A program made the position numbers and the translations under genes. From Planctomycetes bacterium B3_Pla (lineage in GTDB: Bacteria; Planctomycetota; Phycisphaerae; Sedimentisphaerales; Anaerobacaceae): 64,000 nucleotides of DNA. Positions 1-9,182 of this stretch are shown in pieces; position 1 is the first letter of the stretch, and each line of letters starts with the position of its first letter. Location: NCBI GenBank assembly GCA_005223045.1, contig NJBM01000009.1:85732-149731 (forward strand). The letters run 5' to 3'. The notes beneath the pieces were generated by a model. The model made no database searches, had not been told where the DNA came from, and worked only from the letters and a program-made list of their open reading frames with translations.

Positions 1-2222
1 CGATGGTAAAACCACGGTTTGTTCAAAGTCTTGCCGTCAAGCGTCGCCGATTGGATGTAAACATTCTCTTTTGAGTTGTTCTTAGCTTCGATTACAAACT
101 TGCCGCCCTTGTAGTACCTGTTGTCGAGGTGAATGGTGACCTTGTCAAATATCGGGCTGCCTATCTCGTAAGTAGGTTCGGTTGCCGCGCCTCCGTCCAT
201 CTCGAACAGCCCTATCGCGCTCATGACGTACCAGGCACCCATCTGGCCCTGGTCTTCATCACCCGGATAGCCGTGAACAGGGCCTGTGCCGTAATAGTTT
301 TCCATTATCTCCCTTACCCATTTCTGGGTCAGCCAGGGAGCGGATGAAAAATTGAAAAGATATGCGGCCTGCATATTGGGCTGATTGCTGTGGTTGACGT
401 AATGACTCACAAAATTTGGACGAGCCTTCTCAAAACCTTTCGTTAGCCTTCTGTTGAATTCTTCTCTGCCGATCAGGTTGATCAGCCCTCTTACATCATG
501 GGGAGCAAACCAGGTGTACTGCCAGGAATTTCCCTCAACAAAATCTTTTGTCTGGAAATCATCTTCCTTGCCTACCGCTTTGACCAACGGATCGAAACCT
601 TGTACCCACGAGCCATCGGTATGTTTTGGCCGCGCATACCCTACCTCCGGATCGAATACGTTCTTGTAGCTCTCAGCTCTTTTCATAAAATACTCATAAT
701 CATTATCCTTGCCTAAAGCCCCTGCCATCTGAGCAACGCACCAATCATCGTATGCATACTCCAGAGTATTGGAGACAGGCCCTCGTTCGGCCGGGACGTA
801 TCCAATTTCTTTATAGGATTTCAACTGATGGTTGCCCACCCAGCCTCCGCACTCGTGAGACCTGCCCGGCTCGGTCTGCATGTGTTTGATCGCCTCGTAT
901 GCCTTCTCGATATCAAAATCTCGAATACCCTTCTGATACGCGCTTACAATCAGCGAAATTTCGTGGGAAGCCACCATTATGCTCGAATATTCGATGCCGC
1001 CGGGGCCTTTCGGCAGCCATCCGCCGCGGTCATTTATCTCCAGCAGCGACTTTACCCATTTATTCGCTATGTCCGGCGTGATCAGCGCCCAGAGCTGATT
1101 TAAGTTCCAGAACGTATTCCAGAAGGCGTCGCAGCCGTAAACGGGCGAATCCGGGTCTTTAAGCTGCCGTGTTTTCTCGCACATATCCATGTATTTTCCA
1201 TTCACGTCACTCCAAATCGTCCGCGCACAATAAGAGCGGTAGAGGTTCGTATAGAACTTTATCTTCTGCTCTTCGGTACCCCCCTCGACTTCGATCTTAC
1301 CTAACAGCTCGTTCCATGTATTTCGGGCATCATCTCGCACCGCCTCGAAGTCCCAGCCGAATTCCGACATTTCAGTTTCAAGATTCAAGCGCGCCTGCTC
1401 AACACTGACGAGCGAAATACCTGTTTGAATCTTGATGACTTCATCTTCGTCGGTCGAATAGCTGACGAACGCACCGATATCAATATCGTCCTGGCCGGAG
1501 ATTTCATCTATGTCCCGGTAAATTTTTTCGCCTGCCCAGCCGCCGAAGGATTTAAAGGGCTTATCGAGCCTGGCAACGAAGTAAAGAGTATATTCATTCC
1601 ACCGGGAGCTGCGCTGTGCATATCCTTCAATCTCGGTATCACTTACCTTGTTAATACGGGCCTTTACGACTTTAATACGGTGTCCTTCCGGTATCCTAAA
1701 GTCAAAGAGAATACGTGCTTTGTCCGCTTCCGGAAATGTGTACCGCTGGAAGCCGACCCGCGTTGTAGCGGTCAGTTCCGCCCTGATGTCATAATCTTCG
1801 AGAGTGACACCATAATATCCCGGGGACGCAGTCTCCTTATCATGGCTGAACCTCGACCTGTATCCCTTGTCCGGCTCGTTTTCAGAACCGGGGACAACCT
1901 TGAGTCGCCCGGTAGTCGGCATTGTGAGAAAGCTGCCCATTCCCCATGAATGGACACACCCAAAACCCGCAATGCTCTCGATTGTGTATTCATACCCTGC
2001 ATCCAGGCCGGATTTCTCTGTGTTGTCAGGGCTTAGCTTTACCATTCCAAAGGGCATACTCGGACCCGGATACAGCATCCACCTCGAACTCACGGTCCCG
2101 AGCATCGGATCCACCCAATCGACGGGCTGTTTCTTTTCAACCGCAAGAAGGCTGGACGAATTCCCTGCTGTCAACGAAAGCATCGAGACTGCGAGTAATA
2201 AAGATGCGGATTTTCCGGACAT
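1..2222 (-). CDS. GH92 family alpha-mannosidase, exported (3' end beyond window)
   Basis: The reading frame starts at an ATG at 2222 behind an AAGGAGAAAAG ribosome site and stays open for 740 codons to the window edge, so only a short C-terminal piece is missing for a family of roughly 750 residues. The N-terminus is a signal peptide (MSGKSASLLLAVSMLSLTAG). The mature protein opens with VDWVDPMLGT and continues with PGPSMPFGMVKLSPD, the opening signature of GH92 exo-acting, calcium-dependent alpha-mannosidases. Further family marks are the central YGCDAFWNTFWN stretch and the late GYPGDEDQGQMGAWYVMSAIGL segment, which I read only in part. It should trim alpha-linked mannose from glycans in the periplasm or at the surface. 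It is the last gene of a three-gene operon with a sugar transporter and a URO-D-like protein. The substrate linkage cannot be read from sequence. Confidence 0.92.
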   Translation of the reverse strand, partial: MSGKSASLLLAVSMLSLTAGNSSSLLAVEKKQPVDWVDPMLGTVSSRWMLYPGPSMPFGMVKLSPDNTEKSGLDAGYEYTIESIAGFGCVHSWGMGSFLTMPTTGRLKVVPGSENEPDKGYRSRFSHDKETASPGYYGVTLEDYDIRAELTATTRVGFQRYTFPEADKARILFDFRIPEGHRIKVVKARINKVSDTEIEGYAQRSSRWNEYTLYFVARLDKPFKSFGGWAGEKIYRDIDEISGQDDIDIGAFVSYSTDEDEVIKIQTGISLVSVEQARLNLETEMSEFGWDFEAVRDDARNTWNELLGKIEVEGGTEEQKIKFYTNLYRSYCARTIWSDVNGKYMDMCEKTRQLKDPDSPVYGCDAFWNTFWNLNQLWALITPDIANKWVKSLLEINDRGGWLPKGPGGIEYSSIMVASHEISLIVSAYQKGIRDFDIEKAYEAIKHMQTEPGRSHECGGWVGNHQLKSYKEIGYVPAERGPVSNTLEYAYDDWCVAQMAGALGKDNDYEYFMKRAESYKNVFDPEVGYARPKHTDGSWVQGFDPLVKAVGKEDDFQTKDFVEGNSWQYTWFAPHDVRGLINLIGREEFNRRLTKGFEKARPNFVSHYVNHSNQPNMQAAYLFNFSSAPWLTQKWVREIMENYYGTGPVHGYPGDEDQGQMGAWYVMSAIGLFEMDGGAATEPTYEIGSPIFDKVTIHLDNRYYKGGKFVIEAKNNSKENVYIQSATLDGKTLNKPWFYH

Positions 2223-2241
2223 TTCTTTTCTCCTTCTTGAA

Positions 2242-3408
2242 TCAATAGAATCCGAACTCATACGCGGCATCGAACAACGCGACTATATTCTCGGCAGGAA
2301 CGCCTACCTGGATGTTGTGAACGTTGTTGAAAACGTAGCCGCCTCGCGGCTTAAGAATCTCAACATTCTGTTTGACATGTGCTCTAACCTCGTCCGGTGT
2401 AGCAAAAGGCAGGACGTGTTGAGTATCTATGGCGCCACCCCAGAGTACGAGTTCATTGCCGTATTTACTTTTGAGTTCCGCAGGGTCCATCCCTTCGGCA
2501 CTGATCTGCACCGGATTGAGAATGTCGATCCCGTTGTCAAGCAGTTCGGGGATGTATTCGACGACCGAACCGCACGTATGGTACCAGATTTTTGCCGAGG
2601 TAAGGGACTTGATATGTTGCACGAGTTTTTTCTGCCGGGGCTTTACGATCTTCCGGTAGAACTCCGGGGAAAACAACGGTCCCGACTGACCGCCGACGTC
2701 GTCGCCGATCATGATAACGTCCACAAGATCGCCTATTTCAGCCATGAAACCTTTGTAATAGTCGATCCAAAAAGCAAGAGTCTTATCCAGCAGCGCCTCA
2801 CAAAAAGCCGGATTGTCCATCATGTCCGTGAACCAACGCTCCAGCCCTCGCATGTACCAGCATATCTCATAGACTACTCCGCCGATGCCGGTTGAAATCG
2901 CGTAGGGCCTCTGGCGGCGCAGTTCCAAAGCTTGTTGCCGTATCCCGGTAAATCGGGTCGGATCATTACCTGCCGGAAAAGGATAGTCGGCCAGGTCCTT
3001 TATGGAAGCCTCGGCCAGCGGATGATGCGAAATGTCCATGTAAAGCTGCTGGTCATCCGGCATAGACCAGACGACGCCGAACTCATCTTTGAGATCGTGC
3101 CAGAGCTTGCCGTCGCGTACATTCTGTTCGATGCCGCCCCTGAAGCTGTCGGGACCGTGAGCGCAAACATAACGGATATCGACGTGAAAACGTTCAAGAA
3201 GCTCTTCACACGGTTTTGCGAGCTGCTGCACCGGATCCAGGATGGAGATGTCATCTTCAATGCCCAAATGTGTCAGCAGCTCGACGTACGCTCTCTTGTG
3301 TATTCCTGTTTGAAATCCGCCAAGGTCAATAGGAACCCTGTCGGGAATCTCGTGATTAAGAGCTTTTTGAACGCGCTGTCGTGAGGTCATTGTCTCTTCG
3401 TTTGCCAT
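2242..3408 (-). CDS. Uroporphyrinogen decarboxylase-like (URO-D/MtaA superfamily) protein
   Basis: This 388-residue protein has the URO-D superfamily barrel. It opens with a TSRQRVQKALNHEIPDRVP stretch and contains IMIGDDVGGQSGPLFSPEFY and a HTCGS motif near residue 277. The His-x-Cys pair is the zinc-binding type found in methylcobamide:coenzyme M methyltransferases (MtaA, MtbA) rather than in true haem-pathway HemE. The start ATG abuts the transporter stop codon upstream and sits behind an AAGGG site. It lies between a RhaT-type sugar transporter and a GH92 mannosidase, which argues against haem synthesis. Members in planctomycetes often sit in carbohydrate loci with unknown roles, so I assign the superfamily but not the reaction. 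No corrinoid protein is encoded beside it. Confidence 0.85.
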   Translation of the reverse strand: MANEETMTSRQRVQKALNHEIPDRVPIDLGGFQTGIHKRAYVELLTHLGIEDDISILDPVQQLAKPCEELLERFHVDIRYVCAHGPDSFRGGIEQNVRDGKLWHDLKDEFGVVWSMPDDQQLYMDISHHPLAEASIKDLADYPFPAGNDPTRFTGIRQQALELRRQRPYAISTGIGGVVYEICWYMRGLERWFTDMMDNPAFCEALLDKTLAFWIDYYKGFMAEIGDLVDVIMIGDDVGGQSGPLFSPEFYRKIVKPRQKKLVQHIKSLTSAKIWYHTCGSVVEYIPELLDNGIDILNPVQISAEGMDPAELKSKYGNELVLWGGAIDTQHVLPFATPDEVRAHVKQNVEILKPRGGYVFNNVHNIQVGVPAENIVALFDAAYEFGFY

Positions 3409-4455
3409 TTATCGACCCTTTGACTCAAGATAGGTTCCCAGTCCAACAACAAATGTCGACGCTATGAGGATGATTATACCCAGGAAAACGAGCCGGTGCG
3501 TCCTTCGGCTCGAACCTTTCCATTCACGAAAGATCAAACCCCATATATTGCTAAAAACGATAATGAAGGCCATGTGAACGGTCCAACTGGAAAAATCGTA
3601 TTTTCCCATCTTGGTAGTGCCCATTCCATAGAACATGAATTGAAGATACCACGTAATCCCAGCCAAAGCCGAGAATACATAATTGCCAATGAGTGAGGCG
3701 TCACCGGCGCCGCGATAGTCTTTCAGCGTTCGGTTCTTAAGATTCAAGAACACGCACCAGACGAAGTTCGTGGTGAATCCGCCCGCGAGTATGAAAATGA
3801 AAAGGGGGGAGTTACTCCAGAGGGTGGCCGTTCCGAATTCTTCTGCAAGCACGGTGATCGGCTCTCCGGCCGCGATGGCAAACGCCATACACGCGCTCAT
3901 CACGCCGGCGAACATTGCGATCCAAAGCCCTTTGTTGAAGTTGAACTCGGCAATCATCTCTTTCTTTTTCTCGTCCGAGAGTTCTTTCTCTTTTGAGATT
4001 CCCGCCCAGCCGCAAACAGCAATCCCGGCGATGCAGACCAGCACGCCGCCGAGCGTGGTCAGGCCCGATGCGCTGGTGACAAGATCGCCAAAGATGCCTT
4101 TGTATATGGGGGGGATGATTGTTCCGAAGACCGCACAGAATCCCAAGGCAATCGCGTAGCCAAGCGACATCCCCAGATATCGCACCGACAGCCCGAATGT
4201 CAGCCCGCCGATACCCCACAGCAGGCCGAACAGGTAGCTCCAAAATATGCTGCCGATCGGCGCTTTGCTCAAGAGCGACATCAACTCAGGGACGGTCGCG
4301 ATGGCTATTACCCAGGGCATGACAATCCAGGAGAAAACGCCGCCCACAAGCCAGTAACTTTCCCAGGCCCAATTGCGAACTTTCTTGAAGGGGATGTAGA
4401 AACTCCCCGCGGCAAATCCCCCTAATGCGTGCAATAAAACTCCAAGTGCTACCAT
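3409..4455 (-). CDS. RhaT-type L-rhamnose/sugar:H+ symporter
   Basis: The protein aligns along its whole length with E. coli RhaT as I recall it: an N-terminal HALGGFAAGSFYIPFKKVRN, then WAWESYWLVGGVFSWIVMPW, a long run of about ten hydrophobic helices, and a late GITWYLQFMFYGMG segment. RhaT proteins import L-rhamnose or similar deoxysugars with protons across the inner membrane. The open frame extends 62 codons further upstream to 4641, but that extension is hydrophilic and has no counterpart in RhaT. The ATG at 4455 has a TAAGGA site about six bases before it, so I use it. It is the first gene of the operon with the URO-D-like and GH92 genes, which suggests import of a sugar released from the same glycan. 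Confidence 0.88.
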   Translation of the reverse strand: MVALGVLLHALGGFAAGSFYIPFKKVRNWAWESYWLVGGVFSWIVMPWVIAIATVPELMSLLSKAPIGSIFWSYLFGLLWGIGGLTFGLSVRYLGMSLGYAIALGFCAVFGTIIPPIYKGIFGDLVTSASGLTTLGGVLVCIAGIAVCGWAGISKEKELSDEKKKEMIAEFNFNKGLWIAMFAGVMSACMAFAIAAGEPITVLAEEFGTATLWSNSPLFIFILAGGFTTNFVWCVFLNLKNRTLKDYRGAGDASLIGNYVFSALAGITWYLQFMFYGMGTTKMGKYDFSSWTVHMAFIIVFSNIWGLIFREWKGSSRRTHRLVFLGIIILIASTFVVGLGTYLESKGR

Positions 4456-4953
4456 GACGTTCCTTACAATGCATAAATAGTAATGGTCAATAGGATAATG
4501 AATCTGTGGAGGCAAAACAATTGCTTTTTGCGCGGACGGAACATCTTTTATCGGCGGTCGGCTAATGTTCGTCCGGTACCCGGCTTCCGATAACAATTCC
4601 TGGTCATGTACCCCCCCTGATTCGGCCGGTGCGATGTTCAACGCCGTCCGGGCCGAGGCACATTTCTCTTGACAAGAGCACAGAAAATTTGGTATAATAA
4701 TGTAAATTATTAGGGTGAGGTACAGGAGTCGGAGCGGAGGCTTAGCAGCAGGATGCGGGGGAAGTAATTTCGGCAGAGCGGGGGCTTTTAATCAATGTTG
4801 TTCCTGACAGTCTTAATTGCCATGTTTTACCGTGTTTGCAATTCCCATCAGGCAGGGGGGCGATATGCTTCGTTTGACCACGGCTCAAACATCTGACCGG
4901 ACCGTTTAAGTCTGGATGCGGATTGAGATCGATTTTAGAACAAGGGGGCGGAA
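4456..4953. other. Intergenic region with promoter and long leader
   Basis: No supported gene is present. The right half holds a near-consensus plus-strand promoter (4669-4698) and a transcribed leader of about 250 nt before the PEP-CTERM gene. I looked for a known riboswitch in the leader and recognised none. The left half is the upstream region of the rhaT-like operon; the open frame running through it is treated as non-coding. Confidence 0.6.
4669..4698 (+). promoter_or_regulatory. Sigma-70-type promoter for PEP-CTERM gene
   Basis: TTGACA and TATAAT hexamers, both perfect consensus, are separated by 18 bp, with TTTGG directly before the -10. The same design occurs at 8774-8803 and 55425-55454 before two other surface-protein genes. 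Confidence 0.8.
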
Positions 4954-5574
4954 ATGAAAAAGTTAGCATTAATTTGCACGTTAGTGGGCTTGATCTCGGC
5001 GGGAACCGCCGAAGCCGCTGTAACGTTGACGTTCGATGAGCTGTCAACGCAGCCGGTTGATGGTTTGAGCTACAAGGGGGTGACCTTCGGTTACACCATA
5101 GACGGGATTTCGTCAACGGATGCTTACTACAACGGCATCGGACCCGGCTCGCTCATCTATGTCCAGGATTCAGCGCTGGAAGGCAACACACAAGGGGTAC
5201 TTACCCTTGACTTCATTTCGCCAATCGATCAGCTTGAATTTGGTATTGCGTTGAATACCTACAGTGCCACCACACCCGGGTATGCAGTCAGCCTCTTCGA
5301 CGAATCGCTCGTCTCCGTCGGCACTTACTTCGGGGACACGAACCCTCTGATCCTTTGGTCGGAAGACCAGTTCACGTACAGCGGCACGCCGATCAGTCGA
5401 GCGGTGATTAGTTTCAACGAGCAGGTTGCCAGACGGTTTGCAATTGATAATTTGACCTTTAATACCGCCGCCGGCACCGGCCCTGTCAGTACTATCCCGG
5501 CTCCGGGTGCTATTCTGCTGGGTAGTATTGGAGCAGGTTTAGTCGGTTGGCTCAGGAGAAGCAAAACGCTGTAA
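4954..5574 (+). CDS. PEP-CTERM-type surface-sorted protein
   Basis: This is a 206-residue exported protein. It has a signal peptide ending in AGTAEAA and a beta-rich body with no recognised enzymatic motif. Its C-terminal sorting tail is an IPAPGAILLG motif, a short hydrophobic helix and a basic end (RRSK). This is the architecture of PEP-CTERM proteins, processed by exosortase and linked to the cell surface or exopolysaccharide. The P-x-P core reads PAP instead of PEP, a variant common in Phycisphaerae. The start is well supported by GGGGGCGGA six bases upstream. The body (TLTFDELSTQPVDG, later FAIDNLTF) resembles the beta-sandwich modules common in such proteins and may bind carbohydrate, which is inference. 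No exosortase gene lies in this window. The gene is monocistronic, flanked by its own promoter and terminator. Confidence 0.85.
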   Translation: MKKLALICTLVGLISAGTAEAAVTLTFDELSTQPVDGLSYKGVTFGYTIDGISSTDAYYNGIGPGSLIYVQDSALEGNTQGVLTLDFISPIDQLEFGIALNTYSATTPGYAVSLFDESLVSVGTYFGDTNPLILWSEDQFTYSGTPISRAVISFNEQVARRFAIDNLTFNTAAGTGPVSTIPAPGAILLGSIGAGLVGWLRRSKTL

Positions 5575-5604
5575 GTAACGCAAAGAAATAGCAATCAAAG
5601 ATTC

Positions 5605-5645
5605 GACAGGGCTGCGAGTTTAGACACTTGCAGCCCTGTCTTTAT
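5605..5645 (+). terminator. Rho-independent terminator after PEP-CTERM gene
   Basis: A perfect 11-bp stem (GACAGGGCTGC with its complement at 5630-5640) closes a 14-nt loop and is followed by TTTATT. Confidence 0.8.
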
Positions 5646-5702
5646 TGCCGGGGCCGGTCCATCAAATCCTGCAGACCGGCCGTCTGCTTTCAAATAAACA
5701 AT

Positions 5703-5737
5703 CGGGACCTATACCGAATCAATCGGCATAGGCCCCG
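5703..5737 (-). terminator. Intrinsic terminator of the LamG gene
   Basis: A 15-bp stem with two G-U pairs (5703-5717 with 5723-5737) lies 28 bases downstream of the minus-strand stop codon. On that strand it is followed by the T-rich ATTGTTTATTTG. Confidence 0.75.
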
Positions 5738-5764
5738 AACTCTTGCAAGTATAATATAGCCGCT

Positions 5765-8554
5765 TTAGTTGGCCGACGGTTCCTCTTGAATTGGCCTGAC
5801 CAGCACAATGTCGTCGAAGTGCACCGTTCCTGTGCCGCCAGTGGGAACGGGAGCACCTCTGGTGCCAAAGCCAAGGGTGATGCTGCCGACATTTGTCAGG
5901 TCCGTTCCCTGACTGGCGAATTCCTGCAGGTCGATGACCCACTCGTTCCATCCACCGTCCTGAGTCGCGGCATCGTCGGGATGGTACACTATGGCATTGC
6001 CCAGAGCTACGAACATCCGGTCGGCGACATTGTCTGATGCACCGCTGAACCAGATCACCAGCTTTGTTACGCCTTGCTCGGTCCAGTCCTTCTTGGATGT
6101 CAACGTCCTGGTCGCCTCAGAGATCTTGCCGGCGTTGTTGTAGAGAAGCGGCATCGCCTGGGCACCGCTGTGGCCCTGCGACATAAAAGGTACATCCAGA
6201 TTGCCGGCCTGCGAGCCGTTGGTAGTAGTTCCATAGCCGTCTATCCACGTCAGATAGATCCTGTTGCTGCCAGGCTGATCTTCTTCAATATCGTTGTAAG
6301 ACTCGAAGTCTTCCACAATCAGATAGTCCGGCACCGTGAACTGCCAGATAGTCCCGGCAATGACCGTCCCATCGGCCTCGATCTCATCGATGCGCCAGTA
6401 GTAGTCGCCGCCACCATATTCGACCAGAGCAGCTAAAGACAAGCTGGTTCCGGCCTGATTGCCCTGGAATTCCGGCGAGCTATTGTCGGCGCCGGCGACA
6501 GCGTCCCGATCTGTGCCGAAGTACACATCATGCGAAACGGCTGCATCGCCCGCCGACCAGCTCAGCGAGCTTATATCACGAATGTCAACAAGAGCCGTGC
6601 GATCAGGCACGGGGCTGCCGGCCAGCTTCGTATTGCCTAACATCACCTGCTGGATCTCTTCGGGCGTCAGTACCTTATCGTAGATGCGAGCATCATCGAT
6701 CTGGTCTAAGAACGGTGCATTGTGCCAGGGAGATTCACCGATCCGGACCGGGCCGGCCGCCGTATCGATTGGCTCATCCAGCGAGGCAGAGGTGGCGTCG
6801 AGCCGGCCGTCCACATATAAGAGCGTGTCCAGCACATCGGGCGAGCCGTCATCTTCAAACGTTACCGCCACGTGGTGCCATCGCCCGTCGGCAATGTTCG
6901 TCACACCATAGTGGTAGCCGCCGTTGACCTCGGCGCGCAGGCCGCCTGTACCGTCGGCGCGCATTCTCCACTTCTGACCGGCCACATTCTGGCCCCAGGA
7001 CATGATGTTGCGGTTGGCCGTCGTCGTCCTTATCCAGGCACAACAGGTTCGCGCTGCCGTGCCGGTAACGCCGTCGTATCCGGCGGCTTCCACATAAACG
7101 TCTTCACCGAAGGTCAGCGCAGTACCTTGATATCCATCCGCCCACTGAGCTGCGCCCGCAATGGCGCCGTGATTGCCGTGGCCGGACCAATCCACCGCAG
7201 TTATGCCCTCGCCTTCGTCAAGCGTCCACCACAGAGTGAGATTCGGGTTTGTGACCGCAACGTCGGGCACCGTTGTGAAGCTCCAGACATCACCTTTGTG
7301 TGTTTCGGCCCCGTCAAACTCATCGACCCGCCAATAATAGGTCTTCTCCAATTCCAGTGTGGTGGGCGTAAAAGTCGCATCCATCTGAGGCAGAGCACCG
7401 GCGGCATTGTTTACGTCGTCAAGATTGTCGCCGAAATATACACCGTGCAATTTAGCGCCGAATCCCGCCGTCCAGTTGAGCGTCACATCCTGCAGCACAT
7501 TTGTAATGCCATCGGCCGGGCTGGGGTCATAAGTTTCTTTCGGAGGAACCGTGAAGCTCCAGACATCGCCTTTCCACGGACTGTTCGGATCGGCGTCATT
7601 GACCTCGTCGATCCGCCAGTAGTAACTCGTTCCGGGAATTAGCCCGCCGGGAAGAGGGAATCCCGGAAAACCGACAACGAGAGATGTCCCGGCCTGGTTG
7701 CCCTGGAAGGAATCACCGACGCCGTCGTTCACGTCATCGTAATTGTCGCTCAGATACACATCGTGCGAGACCGCGGAATCTCCCGCGCGCCAGCTAACGT
7801 TTGCCCATGTGGCTTCAAGGAGAACACCATCGGCCGGGTCGGGGGCCGAAGCATAGGGATATCCTCCACCAGAGCCTTCCATCGCAGCCAGAACCTCGAC
7901 CTCCGACAGAGCATGATTATAAAGCCGGAAATCGTCAACCAGGCCATCCATCCACCTACCGTCTAATCCCTTGTTAGTGCCGATAAGGTAATCGCCCTCA
8001 CAGTCTTCCGAGCCGACTGCCGCTGGTGTGCCGCTTGCTTCGCCGTTGATATAAAAATGAATGGTATCGGTGGCCCCCTCTTCGGTAACAACCATAGCGA
8101 CGTGATACCATATCCCAGCTTCTTCAATGACCTCCGACAAGGTGCTGGTGCCACCGAGATAGGCCCTGATTCCGTTGGCGGAATCGGCTAAAAGCAAGGT
8201 CCTGCCCGTCCCATTTGCATCTGTCTGCTGGAGCAGGTTTGCGATTCCTGTGACGACGTCCTGCCTGAACCACATGGTGATAGTGAAATCGCCCTGGTTA
8301 ATAAGTTTCAGCTCGTCGCTGTGAGGAATCTGAAGGTAGCCGGGTGTTCCGTCGAGTTTCAGCGCCCCGCCCAGCTTGCCGGCCGGCTCCCACTGAGCGC
8401 TGTCGTTAAGAGTGCCGTCGTTGCCGTTGCCGCTGGCATCAAAGGCCGTTTCGCCGGAGGTCTCATCGAACTTCCACCAGCCGACAAGTTCAGCATTTGC
8501 TGCGCTCGTAAGCGTCAGGCTAAGCACTAGGACAAAGAATAGTTTTCTAAACAT
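5765..8554 (-). CDS. Large secreted LamG/Fn3-like modular protein
   Basis: This is a 929-residue exported protein with a signal peptide ending TSAANA, started by an ATG behind AAGGAGG. In order I see LamG/concanavalin-like jelly-roll domain 1 (about 22-225, opening LVGWWKFDETSG), two Fn3-like modules (about 235-430, each with a YYWR(I/V)DE strand and a DVWSF end), LamG domain 2 (about 438-650, opening LTLWWTLDEGEG), a third Fn3-like module (about 655-745), and a C-terminal beta module (about 748-925, starting DFESYND and ending VHFDDIVLVRP). No catalytic motif and no PEP-CTERM tail are present. LamG domains bind glycans or proteins, so an adhesive or carbohydrate-binding role outside the cell is inferred. 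The protein shares its Fn3-like and C-terminal modules with the 1050-residue protein at 52108-55260. Confidence 0.85.
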   Translation of the reverse strand: MFRKLFFVLVLSLTLTSAANAELVGWWKFDETSGETAFDASGNGNDGTLNDSAQWEPAGKLGGALKLDGTPGYLQIPHSDELKLINQGDFTITMWFRQDVVTGIANLLQQTDANGTGRTLLLADSANGIRAYLGGTSTLSEVIEEAGIWYHVAMVVTEEGATDTIHFYINGEASGTPAAVGSEDCEGDYLIGTNKGLDGRWMDGLVDDFRLYNHALSEVEVLAAMEGSGGGYPYASAPDPADGVLLEATWANVSWRAGDSAVSHDVYLSDNYDDVNDGVGDSFQGNQAGTSLVVGFPGFPLPGGLIPGTSYYWRIDEVNDADPNSPWKGDVWSFTVPPKETYDPSPADGITNVLQDVTLNWTAGFGAKLHGVYFGDNLDDVNNAAGALPQMDATFTPTTLELEKTYYWRVDEFDGAETHKGDVWSFTTVPDVAVTNPNLTLWWTLDEGEGITAVDWSGHGNHGAIAGAAQWADGYQGTALTFGEDVYVEAAGYDGVTGTAARTCCAWIRTTTANRNIMSWGQNVAGQKWRMRADGTGGLRAEVNGGYHYGVTNIADGRWHHVAVTFEDDGSPDVLDTLLYVDGRLDATSASLDEPIDTAAGPVRIGESPWHNAPFLDQIDDARIYDKVLTPEEIQQVMLGNTKLAGSPVPDRTALVDIRDISSLSWSAGDAAVSHDVYFGTDRDAVAGADNSSPEFQGNQAGTSLSLAALVEYGGGDYYWRIDEIEADGTVIAGTIWQFTVPDYLIVEDFESYNDIEEDQPGSNRIYLTWIDGYGTTTNGSQAGNLDVPFMSQGHSGAQAMPLLYNNAGKISEATRTLTSKKDWTEQGVTKLVIWFSGASDNVADRMFVALGNAIVYHPDDAATQDGGWNEWVIDLQEFASQGTDLTNVGSITLGFGTRGAPVPTGGTGTVHFDDIVLVRPIQEEPSAN

Positions 8555-9182
8555 AACATACCTCCTTCAATAAGGTTAGATTAAAATGACCGACGAAAAT
8601 CGCCACTGTGACGACATTGCATATCGTTCATGACATTGTCCGACGACTTGAGATTACCGTCCTTCCGTCCAAAGACCCAGTATGAAACGTTAGCTGATAC
8701 GGTGAAAATCCGCAGCAAATCACAGAAATTCCACCTGCCGGAAGAGTGGAAAGCCACCACTCCACCGTATTCACTTATACCAGATTAGCCACTTGCGCGT
8801 CAAGGAAAATCCTCTCTTTACACATCGGGGCTGCTGCTGATCCCGGCTCTTTCTTACCCCCGGAGTCGGTGGAATCGACGGTCCCGAGTAATAATGGCAA
8901 CTCTCGTGAGGAGTTTTTACCGGGACCACTATTTTTTCCGAACCCAAAGCTGTTTCGTCCGTATAATAAGCCTGGATGGATCCGACGCAGGCCGGGTTAA
9001 ACCTCCTACTCCTCCGCTCGGCCTGCTTTTCTCATATCGCTTTTCATGCAACCTGCTGCCGGAATTCTTGCGTGCTCATCGGAGTTCTTGTTATTGCCGT
9101 TTAGTCTGATATACTTGACAGTCGTTGGCCTAATGTGAAAAACTGCCTGCTCCGGCAGGTGAAAGTCGAAGGAGATTTCTTT
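8555..9182. other. Divergent intergenic region, no gene
   Basis: It holds the promoter and an approximately 210-nt leader of the minus-strand LamG gene on the left and the upstream region of the sulfatase on the right. I found no open frame with coding character. A TTGACA at 9115-9120 has no convincing -10 partner. Confidence 0.5.
8774..8803 (-). promoter_or_regulatory. Promoter of the LamG gene
   Basis: On the minus strand: TTGACG, an 18-bp spacer ending ATCTGG, then TATAAG. It closely matches the promoter of the PA14 protein gene (55425-55454), with related bases also in the spacer and just downstream. Confidence 0.65.

Noticed and set aside
1867-2895. Long plus-strand open frame (342 codons)
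   Set aside because: It is the antisense of GH92 and the URO-D-like gene, both of which have firm family motifs.
4705-4953. Riboswitch in the leader of the PEP-CTERM gene
   Set aside because: I looked for cobalamin, c-di-GMP, TPP and SAM core motifs and found none.
9115-9137. TTGACA-like promoter for the sulfatase
   Set aside because: No -10 at the right distance; TAATGT lies too close.
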